DNA from: Nymphaea colorata
Taxonomy: Eukaryota; Streptophyta; Magnoliopsida; Nymphaeales; Nymphaeaceae
Direction: 5' to 3'
DNA length: 64,000 nt
NCBI RefSeq assembly: GCF_008831285.2
Contig: NC_045148.1
Location: 6,143,001 to 6,207,000, forward strand
Position 1 is the stretch's first letter; every line of letters starts with the position of its first letter. The notes under the pieces are model-generated. The model saw only the letters and a program-made list of their open reading frames with translations, was not told the origin of the DNA and ran no database searches. The position numbers and the translations under genes are program-made. Positions 1-11,800 of this stretch are shown here, in pieces.

Positions 1-182
1 CTCTTGTTATATCTCAATCTTCATTATATATTCATTATATAGAGTTGAATTTAAACGAGTGTAACTCATTTAACATTTTGAGTCACAAACGAGTCAAAAC
101 TTGTGTCGAGTTTTGACAAGCGAGTTTGAATTTGGGTTGATGTATGGGGGCCCTTCATTTTACTCTTGCATGTGTGTGGTAG

Positions 183-2234
183 GTTCCGGCAGCATTCATG
201 GAAAGTCAGTGGCGCAAGTGGTCAGTCGGTTCGGACCTTGTTCTCCCTTCACCGGCGCCAGTACCGATCGGAACTTCACCCAACAGCTCCACCACGACAG
301 TGCTCGGACCAGGTGGATCCACTCGAGGATGCTGCTGGATACCAGTAACAGTACAACCCTTCCGGCCACTGCCGGGATACCATTAGGTTCTATGGAGTTC
401 ATAGTAAAGATCGGACTGGGCACGCCGAAAGAGGATTTCCTGGTGCTGTTCGACACGGGGAGTGACGTGACATGGGTGCAGTGCGAGCCCTGCCCAAGCT
501 CCTGCCACTCTCAAGAAGGCCCAAGGTTCGATCCCTCTGCCTCCGCCACATTCCAGTACTTCCCCTGCAATGCAACCCAATGCCGGGAGCTTGGGAAAGA
601 AGGAAATGTTGCAGTTTGCGACGCATCAGTTAGGTGCACGTACCAGGTAAGGTACGATCCATGGTTATACCCGCATACCTTACCTCTTTTCCTGTCACAT
701 GGTTGCTATATTCTAGGGTTGAAGCTAAAAATTTTTCTTTAAAATGCTAACCAAATTTTTTACCAAGCGGTGAACAATATTTTTCAAAATGTTTGGAGGT
801 CAAACTAAAATCTTCTTAAATTTAGGAGTAAATTTCTTTTCTGTCCAAATCTAAGGAGGGTGGGAGGGGCTATGGCCCCCTTTGGATTAGATCTCAACAA
901 TATTTTTAAAATTTTTACCGCGGTCAAATTATAAATTTTTGAAGTGCTAAGAGTAAATTTTGTTTTTTTCTTTTTCAAAATCTAAGGCATCCATGGCCTC
1001 TGCTGCTGTATAGTGTATATAATCGGGTTCGATCATACTTTTTATCAGTCATATGAGTCATTTAATCAGTTAAAAGACTGTTTGGAAGCCACTATATATT
1101 GTCTTGCTTTTAGATCTTAGTATAGAATAATTGTTGCCTATAATAATTTTTTGATTCTGCCCTGGATTCGGTGGTGTAGCCACATTGTGACTTGTGTGGG
1201 CACCAGTCTTTAAAAGTTTTTTTTTTAAATATGAATTTTTAATATTTATCATTATATATATACAAGTGCCCCAGCTAATTTGAGTATGTTTAAACAAGTG
1301 CCTCTTTAACTAATTTTTCTCGCTTAGCTTCTGTCTCAATTGTGATCTCATCATTCGCTCTAATGTTCAGTGATGAACAACGTTTCTCAAGATTGCTAAA
1401 TGCAGTTCTCTCTTTCACTAAATTCTCAATGGATGATCATCCAATTTGGCGCGGTTCGTGGACCGTGACCTTCTTTACAGGTACGTCGATGGCTCAGAGT
1501 CAAGCGGCCATTTCGGGCGGGACACCTTGACACTAACAAGCAGTGACGTGTTTGGCAACTTCCCCTTCGGCTGTGGCACGCACCAGGTCGGCGATTTCGG
1601 AAGAGTAGCAGGGCTGCTGGGACTGGGAAGGAACAAGCTGTCCCTCGTGTCCACGACAGCCAAGTACCACGACAGCGTCTTCTCCTATTGCCTTCCATCC
1701 TCCAGCTCAACCGGGTTCTTAACATTCGGACCTGATTCAGGGTCCGAATCCGCTTCATTTACGAGACTGCTCACGAATCCCCAAGTGGCAACCTTCTACC
1801 TCCTGTCGTTGGTAGCCATCAGCGTGGGAGGGAAGCCCATAAATATGTCTTCCTCCGAAGGCATGATCCTGGACTCGGGCACCGCCATGACACGTCTGCC
1901 GTATCCGGTGTACGCTGCACTGAAATCAGCGTTCCATTCCCACATGTCCGCGTACAGTTCTGTTCCGGGAACCCACGGCCTGGACACCTGTTATGACTTT
2001 TCAGGGCACACGAGTGTCTTGATCCCGAGGGTCACGTTTCACTTCGTGGGAGGGACGGATTTGGAGCTCCAAGCGGACGCTATCATGATCATTCTCAGTA
2101 TAAGCGAGGTCTGCTTGGCGTTCGTTCCGCAGGCGCAGACTGGGATCTTAGGGAGTTGGCAGCAAAGGAGGACGCTGATTATCCACGACCTAGCTCGGTC
2201 TAGAATCGGGTTCGTGCCCAAGGCGTGCAGTTAA
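183..2234 (+). CDS. Nucellin-like aspartic protease, copy 1 (5' partial)
   Basis: Secreted-type pepsin (A1) aspartyl protease of the plant At5g10770/nucellin-like group. Visible coding exons are 183-651 and 1481-2234. The signal-peptide exon expected from copies 2 and 3 lies left of the window, and 1-182 is the end of intron 1. The first exon here opens after a TAG acceptor in phase 1 with GSGSIHGKSV and carries the VSRFGPCSPF prodomain motif and the first catalytic motif DTGSDVTWVQCEPC. The donor is AAG|GTACGA (phase 2). Exon 3 holds the second catalytic motif ILDSGTAMTRLP and ends VPKACS, then TAA TAG. The Cys pattern (CEPCPSSC, FPCNATQC, DTCYDF, VCLAF) is typical of the family. Oddities: YVDGSE replaces the YGDGT of copies 2 and 3 in the flap region, and IMIILSISEV replaces the Gly-containing IMIGAxMSEV. 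The reading frame is intact. AATAAA at 2303-2308 could be a polyadenylation signal. Function is inferred from family; the substrate is unknown. Confidence 0.88.
652..1480 (+). other. Intron 2 of aspartic protease copy 1
   Basis: AT-rich intron with runs of T and stretches resembling intron 2 of copy 3 (for example the CTTCTTAAATTTA and AATCTAAGGAGGGTGGG words near 820-870, also found near 32010-32065). It ends TTCTTTACAG. This block is not shared with intron 2 of copy 2, which instead carries purine-rich filler. Confidence 0.7.
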
Positions 2235-2700
2235 TAGTTTGCCTGGGAGCTTTTATTTTATTTCATTTACTTTGATTGGAGAAAATGAAGTGGTTGTTTG
2301 GCAATAAAAACACTTAGTCTTGTCGAGTCTCTCGTAAATCTATTAAAAGATTGGGATAGTTTTCATTAAACACTAGAACTACTGTCTCATAAACATGCTT
2401 CCATTCATGAAATGTCGTCACTGCCAAACTACCCCTAAATGTTTGCTTCCTTCTCAAACTTCTGATTCGCTGATCGTATTCATAACCGCATTATCTATTT
2501 ATCAATGAAACTCTATGAGGTCCACAGGTTTTGTGCATTAAAAATAAGAAATTGAATTGAATCAGTTAGGTTGCTGATTTAGTGGTTCAGCTGAATCAGT
2601 TATGCATATATAAGCAATGGAAGAATATATTTCTATAAACATCGTGTGTGGAGTTTAGATTTATGCTCAAAATGTCAAATGAATCGAGCTCTAGTTGTAT
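2235..2700 (+). repeat. 3' flank shared by the three protease copies
   Basis: Downstream DNA homologous to the flanks after copies 2 (about 12960-13180) and 3 (about 33530-33960). The clearest shared block is the AGTTATGCATATATA...GCAATGGAA...TTTCTATAAACATC segment near 2596-2645. It shows that duplication included 3' non-coding sequence and not only the gene. Confidence 0.7.
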
Positions 2701-2823
2701 AAGAACTTGACTCGTTTAAACTCAACTCAGCTCAATTACATAAATATGTCATGAATGAGAGATTTTTTGTTGCTGAGTTTTTTTTAAGGGATATTTGGAT
2801 GCTTAACATAGCATTCTTTTTAT

Positions 2824-3933
2824 CCAATCCTTTTTAACAAATTTTTGTACAATGTGGGGAGTGGTCGTCTGTAATTTTCCATGAAAATTGAGTTTGAATG
2901 TTTTTTCCATGAGCATAAAATGTAATTTTTAACCTGCAAATATACAATGTTTTTGTTATACACCGAAATGTGGATAGTTGCAGTTTTGATATCCAAACCC
3001 GAAGAATAGTATCTGAATCTGATTTTAATATCTGAATCCAAAGAATAGTATCTGTTTTGATCTATTTCAATTAGTTTGGCGGCGTATGGAGGTTTTGAAG
3101 TTGAAACATGTTTGACAATTTTAATGACATGGAAGAATTTGAACCTAAAAACTACATAGTGAATTAATAAACAAGCATATTAATTAAACAATCATACTCT
3201 AACAAATAATTGATTGTTAACTCAAATAACCTATAAAAATAATTAATCAAAATAAAAGCAAAATGGTGGTTTACCAAAATAACTGAAAATATTATAACAA
3301 CATCTAAATCAAGAAATGAAATTATTTATAAAGGATAACAAATAGTATAAAAATAACAATAACATGTAAAGCTAATATCATCGAAAAATTATTTAAAAAA
3401 ATAAATAATTAAAAATACAAACTTAATGTAGTGATACATAACAATAGATATGTTGTATAATCAAAACAAATTAACCTTGTCAGTTATATATGCTCTCTTA
3501 GATAATCTGTTTATCTAATAGGAAATAGATTATAATTTAAACAAGAAATTTCAAAATTTTATTATTTAAAAAAAATAACATTTAATTACTATGCTTAGTA
3601 TAAAAAACACATAAAACATAAAAAATTATTTTTGAAATCATTTACCCAATTTTTGACAAAATCAACCTGCTAATCACAAAATAGAATTTCTTGAACTTAT
3701 CATCCTGCTAATCACAAAGTAGAATTTAAAAATATCTGTTGACCTCGGTTTGGAATGTTATAAACGGTCATTTCTAACAAAGGCTAAAATTTGTCCAACC
3801 CTTTTTAACAAATTTTTTTGTATAATGAAGGGGGTAGTCATTCGAAATTTTCCATAAAAATCAAGTTTGATTGTTTTTTTCCACGAGCATAAAATGTAAA
3901 TTTTTAATCCACAAGTATAAAATGTTTTTTCTA
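2824..3933. repeat. Pair of ~130 bp direct repeats bracketing AT-rich DNA
   Basis: Positions 2824-2956 and 3795-3933 are clearly related in the same orientation. Both run CCAA(T/C)CCTTTTTAACAAATTTTT, then a GTCAT/GTCGT segment, TTTTCCAT(A/G)AAAAT, TTTTTTCCA(T/C)GAGCATAAAATGTAA and end near ACAATG/AAAATGTTTTT. The roughly 840 bp between them is very AT-rich without a credible ORF. It could be a TRIM-like element with short terminal repeats, or two copies of a dispersed repeat. No target-site duplication was established. Confidence 0.5.
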
Positions 3934-5100
3934 CCCATTTTTTAAATTTAAACTTCAGACGCATTCTCTAATCGTCGTAGACTCTTTCTACTACGGCTTT
4001 CTCCTTGAGAGTTAAAATGGCCAACTCTTACAGCCAGCGACCAACGAACTTCTGTGATCAAGCCATAACGCATGCAAACGAAAACAGTCATGCTCCTCCT
4101 TTTTTCTGTCTTCCATCGAGGGTTTTCTATTTGCTCTCACAAAAGAGGGCTTTCTTGGCGATTTCTTTGGAAAAGAAGCAACGGTGGCTTCTCCACCTGC
4201 AGCATAGGTACGCAGGCAGCCTTAGCAACAGGCAAGCTCATCCTTGGCGTGTATGACTACCGATAACAAGCTTATTCTCTCTCTCTTTTTCCTTTTTGTT
4301 TGTTCTTTTTTCTATTTTTCTCTTACTATATTTTTTTTCTCCTGAGGGCTCTTCACTTCATTTTTTAAGTTCCACTTAAGAGTGCTGTCTTTTGACGACC
4401 AACATGCTAGATTCAGGTGTGTGTCAAAAGTTTCAGGGACAGCCTGAGATTCCTACCAAGGCCTTCAAGTGCCCGAGAAACAAATGAGGATTACTGTCAT
4501 TGGTAAAGTTTAACCTCTTTTTTCTTTTTTGCCTTGAATATGTTTATTCTTTTCCTCATTTTCCTCTTTTTGACCACAAAGAAGTAGCAGATTTGACAGA
4601 AAAAGAAATCCGGCAATCAGTGGTCATCTTCCTCTTGAGTGAAACAGAGTCCACCGGCAAATTTCGCTTCATCATTAAGCAAGAGTGTTTCTTCCTTTTT
4701 CTTTATGTTTTAGCTTTTGTAAATGATCGGTGGTGACTAAAGTGGCTGCCTCAACACTCCGCTCTATCCAGCAAAATTCTTAGAGAGAACGCAGGGAGTC
4801 TGCCATCAGCCATCATAACATAGAACAAAATTTCCCAGTTCTCTTTTTTGTCGTTCTCTATTATCTCCTTTTATCTTTCGTTTGAAAATAGAAATTTGTC
4901 ATCCAACGATCTCACTGTTTGTAAACGCGATCACTTAAGTTTGAGATTAAAGTATCTTCATCCCTCTCCTAGGTATGCTTTTGCTTTGATTTTTTCTCAT
5001 ATACCTGACTATTTTTTTAGAAAAACTAGTTTTTTTATTGAATTATTAAATTTTACTAAAATTTAGATATTTGGGGTCCACAATATAGCTATAGATATTT
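3934..5100. other. Intergenic DNA without a recognised gene
   Basis: Mixed-composition DNA containing several short open frames (for example 4005-4256 and 4500-4736) with no family motif I recognise. Around 4410-4495 a short coding-like stretch reads VCQKFQGQPEIPTKAF before a stop. It is flanked by pyrimidine-rich DNA and could be an exon relic, but the similarity is not identifiable by eye. Confidence 0.35.
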
Positions 5101-5109
5101 CAAAATTAG

Positions 5110-5475
5110 CGAATTAGTGAAATTGGATTTCAAATTATTAGATTCTGGTATGAAATTGGGTTTGGAATTATCAGATTCAGATATGAACTCAAATTCAGAT
5201 TCAAATAGGATTGGATTGGATAAAAATTTTAAAAAGTTGGGTTCAGATCAGATTTCAGATGTAAACTTGAAAACTGGATATGGATTGGATTTTGGATATA
5301 AACTTGAGAATCAGATTTATATCGGATTTCATATATAAACTTAAAAATCAGATTTGGATTTGGAGTAGAATATCTTTTATCTGAATTTGAATCCAAATAT
5401 GTAATATCCGATAAGTCAGATATGATAAAAGATATATCCGATCCGAATCGGATCAGTTGACATCCCTACCGATAT
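5110..5475. repeat. Degenerate GGATTTGGATAT-type repeat ending TTGACATCCCTA
   Basis: Low-complexity sequence built of variations on AATTTGGATTCAGATATGAA, ending GATCAGTTGACATCCCTACC near 5452-5470. The same type of repeat, with the same TTGACATCCCTA end, occurs at about 55890-56330, and a fragment occurs near 27770-27820. It is a dispersed plant repeat family, not coding. The open frame at 5117-5338 comes from the repeat. Confidence 0.6.
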
Positions 5476-5719
5476 GGACAACCTTTTAGCCGTACACCTT
5501 TATCTGAGATGAATTTTTCTGCATTAAGGGCTGGTAGGAAACACAGAAATTTTAGCAAGCAAGCGATTCAAGTATCAACCAGTTACATGCATATATATAT
5601 ATATTCTATGAATGTTTAACACATGGGCGACCATGTAAAACCATTCCACATATCATGTAAAAGATTTGCACTTGCTTTTAACATCTAATCTTGAAAGTTA
5701 GGGGACCTAGTTAAGTACA

Positions 5720-6265
5720 CTACCCATTGCGTATGTGGGAGTAGACTTTACTTTCATGTCCAAACTGTATATGCATGAGTTTGAGATAACAAATATGTAT
5801 GAAAGAACAAACAAGTATGAGATAATGTTTATGAGATAGCAAAAGATTTATGAGATAATAAGATAATAAACAGAAGAATATATGAGATAACGCCAAACAT
5901 AAGTATGAGATAACTAAAACATTTATGAGATAATGAGATAACAAACAGATGCATGAGAAAACCTTAAACATAAGTATGAGATAATTCTTATGAGATAAGA
6001 AAATATTTACATGATAATGAGATCATGGATGGAAGAATGTATGAGATAACCCCAAACATAAGTATGAGATCATGTTTACGAGACAATAAAAAATTTATAA
6101 GGTAATGAGATAACAGACGTATGCTTGAGATAACGCTAAATATAAGTATAAGATAATGTTTATTAGATTATGAGATAACGAACACATGTATTAGAAAGTA
6201 CTAAATATAAGTATGAGATAATGTTTATGTGATAATAAAATATTTATGAGATAACGAGATACCGC
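5720..6265. repeat. Degenerate tandem array, ~72-87 bp period
   Basis: At least five units marked by AAACATAAGTATGAGATAA near 5895, 5967, 6055, 6136 and 6207. Units contain internal short repeats of TTTATGAGATAA and AATGAGATAACAAACAGATG. Spacing between markers varies from about 72 to 87 bp, so it is an eroded minisatellite. The minus-strand ORF here (5720-5971) reflects the repeat, not a gene. Confidence 0.8.
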
Positions 6266-6647
6266 TATAAGTGACACAAAAAATGTCTATACTTTTTTAC
6301 TACTTAAAGGGCTACATTGGTCATAACCAGCTTCTAAAGTTAATGGCCATTTTGGCACAATGGCGGCGGTTAATGTTGTTGGAGGTATCTTTATGTAAGC
6401 ATGTGAGAATTTCTAAAAAGTGAAAATGAAGCACATGCAACATCTTCCTTTTATAATTTTATTGCATCTGCAACTTTTTCATATCCCAAAAGTTAGAGTG
6501 GGCATAGTCTTGCTTGCAGTGAAGGTTGTAAGTCGTGCTATTTCACTTCTCACTTGAGTAGACGTGTTCATGCAAGCAGGGCATATATATCTCAGAGCTG
6601 AATATTTACCTTTGTTTTTATTTTAGCTTCCTTCTACTCAGAGCTTA

Positions 6648-6990
6648 CACTACAAAAAACCTGTTTTTAATGATGCAGAATAAAGGTCAATAATATTCAT
6701 CCATAATGCGCCAGTAATTTTTTTTGCTGATGCTGTGCATCACGCAAAATGATGCCTCAGTAAAAACATCGTTGTTGGAACCTTTACTGTCAGTAAATTG
6801 GTTAGCATTACAGACGTTTCTGCATCAGAAATCCAGTCAAATGAGTGTTAAAAGACTTTTATACTCAGTAAATTACATGACGCCAGACATCATTTAAGCA
6901 TCAGTAGATCATTTTTTCACTGACGTTAGACCCTCATCTGAACGTGTCCATTTTGTACTAACGTCTTCTTAACATCAATGAATATTTGTT
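6648..6990 (+). mobile_element. CACTA-type transposon terminus (left copy)
   Basis: Starts CACTACAAAAAACC after TTA and continues with subterminal repeats of the type GCxTCAGTAAA in both orientations, the usual structure of En/Spm (CACTA) element ends. A matching terminus starts at 26138. No opposite TTTTTTGTAGTG end was found nearby, so this is a truncated or heavily eroded element. The following stretch to about 7450 is also shared with the right copy. Confidence 0.65.
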
Positions 6991-8295
6991 TTAATTTTTT
7001 ATTAATATGTTGTATGTCACATAATTCCATTAATATTTGATACATATAAAAAAATGCCAAATTGGTAACTGTTAACAATCAACACTCAAACAAATAAGGA
7101 AGATGTGATCCACATGTTCTTTCCCATAAAGTGCCCATGCGCTAACATCCAATGATTCAAGAGCAAGCATTCACTGGTTGGATCAAACATGTTCTTTAAT
7201 GACAAACATTCATGGAGGTTCACCTGCAAGGAGAGCCACACTAGATTTGGAGGTTGCACTGGAGTGGTGCCATGGAGTAAGGAAGCATAAGTGAACCCAC
7301 AATACTATAACAAATGCATGCCATTTTGATGGATAGAAAATGAGAAGGAAAAGAATACAGGAAAAGGTGGTGGTAGCCAAAGAACAAACCTCGTAGTTAT
7401 ACCAGTTCAATCCAGTTTCTTAGCATTAAGAGCTTGCATGAGAAGATATGAGTTGCAAAAGTAACATGATTAATAAGTCTCCCCTCCCTCTTTCGTTTGC
7501 GGTTCCTTACTCACTTCTTTCTTGGGAAGCATACCCTTCAAGAGGGCTATGCTCGTGACGTGACCTTACACTGACAAAATACTGTAAAAATAGTATAATG
7601 TTATTGTAATTTGAGAGCATTTCACTGTAAGCCATGAAACATCATATAAAAGTTGCTTAGGAATCCAAAAACATACATATGTACAAATAAAATATATTTA
7701 TCTCAAGTGGCTTCCCAACCACGATGTGGCTTCACATTAATTACGTGCATCCATGACACGTTGACCATAGATAATTGTTGTCATTGACATTCGAGTAAGA
7801 TATATTTATCTTATTGTTTACGTAAAATAATCAACAAATTCAAATTACTTGTACAGATGCTACTCGTCATCGACTTTCACGATCGACGATGACCATTTCA
7901 TCGTTAAGGTGGATGACGTTGACGCTAGAGCATTTTAACGATTTCACATGAAATGCCAAGTTTAAATTGGGAATGGATATATAGATGCCAACCAAGTATT
8001 AATGCAGTCTATCAATGCCGATTAATTGCTGTATTCAACTAATATTTGACTTGCACCATTTCATTATATGAATTGGTAGACGCTAGATGGTTAGATGTTT
8101 ATGTATACAGAATAACTTTTGCCCTTGATTTTTCAAAATTAATGATTCAAAAAAAAAAAACGAAGAAAAAAATGTGATGAAGCATTTTTGTCAACTAGTA
8201 TTATATCTATCATTTTCTTTATTTTGTTTGCTGCAGATATGTAAAAGATCAATGATTGAATTTGTCTCACATTAATATAGCATCTACTTGGGCAG

Positions 8296-8296
<1 letters not shown>

Positions 8297-8363
<67 letters not shown>
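8297..8363. repeat. Compound (CT)n(TA)n(GT)n microsatellite
   Basis: CT tract 8297-8317, TA tract 8318-8351 and GT tract 8352-8363, roughly 450 bp upstream of the copy 2 start codon. Confidence 0.9.
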
Positions 8364-8511
8364 TTATATAGGAAATTGAATGGTGAATCTAGTTTTTTAA
8401 AATCACCTAGCTATCCAATGAAGAGTGTTTGATCCAACATGACGAATGGTTAAAAAAAAAAGAAAACGTAATGAGCATTTTAATTATTTAATATTAGCTT
8501 ACATCTTTTTC

Positions 8512-8579
8512 ATTCAATGTTTAGTACAAACAACTCTAGTTAGATATTCAATGTTTAGTACAATCAACTCTAGTTAGAT
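8512..8579. repeat. Tandem 2 x 34 bp duplication upstream of copy 2
   Basis: ATTCAATGTTTAGTACAA begins at 8512 and again at 8546. The two units end CTCTAGTTAGAT and differ by one base in the middle. Absent from the equivalent place in the right arm, which has its own 48 bp duplication. Confidence 0.85.
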
Positions 8580-8617
8580 AGTTGAATGATTCTAAATAAC
8601 CAAAGTCAGTCTTCGGC

Positions 8618-8618
<1 letters not shown>

Positions 8619-8652
<34 letters not shown>

Positions 8653-8663
8653 TAGAGAGAGAG
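8619..8663. repeat. (TA)n(GA)n microsatellite in the copy 2 upstream region
   Basis: About 24 bp of TA followed by about 20 bp of imperfect GA, ending roughly 150 bp before the start codon. The orthologous tract in copy 3 (29493-29627) is about three times longer. Confidence 0.9.
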
Positions 8664-8815
8664 GCGCTGACTAGAAAGAAAGAATAAATAAATAAACAGA
8701 TCATTAAGTCAGATTCAAAAGGTCTGAATGACAAATCCCGATGTTCACAACTTCAGGGGAGAGACTTGAGCAAGGGAAAACGCATAAGACTTTGGAGGAT
8801 CGGAAGGAAGTTCCA

Positions 8816-11800
8816 ATGGCTAGTAGCGTTTTGTCTCCCTTCTTATTTGTATTTGTGTTTGCTCTGCCATTCCTGCAACTAGTCTCACCTGATCCTACCC
8901 ACCCTCTTCAGAGCCTTCGTGTGGAAACTCTGCTATCAAATCCAATCTGCATGCCATTCAAAGGTAAAGATACTTCTCCTCTACGTTCCCCTGTTCTCTT
9001 CTTTCTTAACTATCAACCCGAGTTAGTCGGGTCAGCTTTGGTGCACGACTGAATCTTCAGGTCGGAAAATTTTGCAGCAAATAAGATATCTATCGATCAC
9101 CACATGAAGCTGTACTTTAGAGAAAGAGAGAGAGAGAGAGACAGAAACAGCGATCGATAATTTTGCTTAGTTGATTGTTTTCTTGCATGGTTATAGGCAT
9201 GAGTAAGTTTACACATTGCGGATTTCCTTCTCGCCTATTCTTCAATGGCAAAAATCTGTCGCCATCTTTCTCAGCACAAGAAACAAATAAAGAACACAGG
9301 CTATGTTATTTTTTCTTTGCTTGTGTTGTAGAGTTGCTTGAATGCTAAAAGTCCGAGAACCGTTCAGAAAAGTCAGCATTAGACGGTAGACAAGTCAATT
9401 ACTTTTCAAATGGGCTTAGGAGAGATCTGCAGACATGTCTTTCGACAACTGGCCTCGTGACCAGAGGCTGCAACTGTCATCTTTAGCCTACATTTCTCAA
9501 AACTGGAATGAACTCTAGAATTTCGAAATTAAGCACTTCCTGTAATGGAATATAGCCTTCAAAAACACAAACAGAAACTGCTAAAATATCCCTTTGCAAC
9601 AGTTCGGCTGGCAACTTCTCCTCCTTCACACAGATCAACCAATGGGCATATATTCTTCGCTTCCAACCAATTACAATGAATCAATTACTTAATCTGCCCA
9701 TTCCATGGGAAGAAGCTTCCTAGTTATGTGCTGCCATATATGTGCTTGAGGAAGTGAAAATGGCTATATTATTGGATCACTTTGAAAGTGTAGTGATGTA
9801 ATTTGCCCATGGATACTGCAACCAGTCGATGGACAACGAGATTAGTATATGAGTGTACCGCTTCCCACCCATGTTCCAATGCAACCTTGGAAGATGGGCA
9901 GCAGGGGAAAAAGCAATTTAATGTCCCTCTCGAAAATGTGTGGATGATAATTGGAAAAGAATATAGGCAAGAGCAATTTAATGTTGTGAATTTAGACAAT
10001 TGTACTACTTTTTTTGTATATTCACTTCAGGCCAATTATTAGAGTAAGCGCTTAAGGGTAGGCATCAGATAGTTCATGGGGTATTCTGCTCATGATGGGC
10101 TTGGCTTGGCAGCTATTCAACATATGCGCTGGTCTGAATTAAAAAAAAAAGGGGCTGGTTCGGACCAGTCCGGGCAAAGTATTGAGGGCCTCGCACCTTT
10201 AAATCTTGCCTCTCCATATTTTAGTAATGGAATGTTACTTTTATGTTGGTTTTTAGTGATAGAACAAATAACCATCAAATCACAGAGGTAGACAGCTGAT
10301 TATATACATTGTCATCTCAACTTGATTCATCAGACATGAAAAATTTTGAAGAAACAAAACTATAGGAGGGATAATAAGATAAGACAGCATTACTTAAATA
10401 TAGTAGTCTACTATGTAAATAATGTATGGGAGCTCTTAATTTGTTTTGTTCTGCATGTGTGTGTGGTAGGTTCGAGCAGCATTCATGGAAAGTCAGTGGC
10501 CCAAGTGGTCAGTCGGTTCGGACCTTGTTCTCCCTTCGCCGGCACCAGTACGGAGCGGAACTTCACCCAACAGCTCCACCACGACAGCGTTCGGACCAGG
10601 TGGATCCACTCGAGGGTGCTGCTAGACACCAGCAACCCGAACGGCACAACCCTTCCGGCCACTTCCGGCGAAGCTTTAGGTGCTCTGGAGTTCATAGTAA
10701 AGATAGGACTGGGCACGCCGAAAGAGGACTTCCTGATGCTGTTCGACACGGGAAGTGATGTGACATGGGTGCAGTGCGAGCCCTGCCCAAGCTCCTGCTA
10801 CACTCAAGAAGGCCCAAGGTTCAATCCCTCTGCCTCCGCCACATTCCAGTACTTCCCCTGCAATGCAACCCAATGCCGGGAGCTTGAGAACGAAGGAAAT
10901 CGAGCAGCATGCGACGGATCAATTAGGTGCACGTATGAGGTAAGGTACGATCCATGCCTTCCACCCCCATCTCGTGCCCCTTTTCCAGTCATGTGGGCGC
11001 TTTAATTTCGTTATATGCGCATCGATCCCGGAAATCCTCTGTTCACCTGGAATGAAGATTCAAATTAAAAAAAAAAAAATGATCCCATTTCATCAAACAT
11101 TGGATAGAATTTTCGACCCTTGGTGGTGGGAACAGGAAGGGACATCCCGAATTCGCATCACACCCTATATAGAAGTGACCATTGCAGGCAACGGTGAGCT
11201 TCCGGCAGACCCATGAATAATTAAAAAGAAAAAAACCGCGGCAGGGGTTTGCTCCGAAGCCCGTCTTCTCGATGAAAAAATTTAAAAAAAATGCTGTAAA
11301 ACTCTCGATGGAGAGGGTTTCAATGCTAGATAGGTTACTGAGAGAGAGAGAGAGATAGCGACCATCGATAGACGACGATGCCGCTGCCGAATGCCGGTCA
11401 TTTTTTTCCGGTGATAGAAAAAAGAAATAAAAACAAAATTGAAAAAAGAAAAAAGAAAAAGAAACCCACCTGCTCCGGTGTTGCGTTTTCTCGTCTGACC
11501 TTCCCGCGAGGCCACCGACCGATCATCATCAGCCTGTGACGCGTCGCCGGTCGCCGGAGCAGCGTCTCGATGAAGAAAGAGAGAGACGGGTAAATAACGT
11601 TTTTATCATGCAGCAGCACCACATGCTGCTCATGAAGCTGTAGTGCGGGAATGAATCGAATTGGGCTCGGTTGGTTTGAGAAACACTGCAGTCAATTTGG
11701 ATTGCAAAAACCTTAAGGTTGACCCGGTTCACTAAAATTCGATTGAGTCAACTTGCCGAGTTTCCGAACTAAGTTGGTGGTTCAGTCGTTACAGATCCGA

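Noticed and set aside
101..742. 213-codon ORF starting MCRVLTSEFEF
   Set aside because: It is intron 1 and exon 2 of protease copy 1 read through. The N-terminal ~27 residues lie before the TAG acceptor and the C-terminal part runs past the donor.
5720..5971. 83-codon minus-strand ORF rich in Leu/Ile/Ser
   Set aside because: Generated by the TATGAGATAA tandem repeat.
8741..8815. Upstream in-frame ATG of copy 2 giving 25 extra residues
   Set aside because: It would place a polar segment ahead of the signal peptide. The internal ATG at 8816 is matched by copy 3 at 29773 and gives a normal secretory start.
10945..10992. Donor GAG|GTAAGG at the end of protease exon 2 (about 10939)
   Set aside because: Joining it to exon 3 breaks the frame. 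AAG|GTACGA six bases on gives EVRYGDG, the conserved family sequence.
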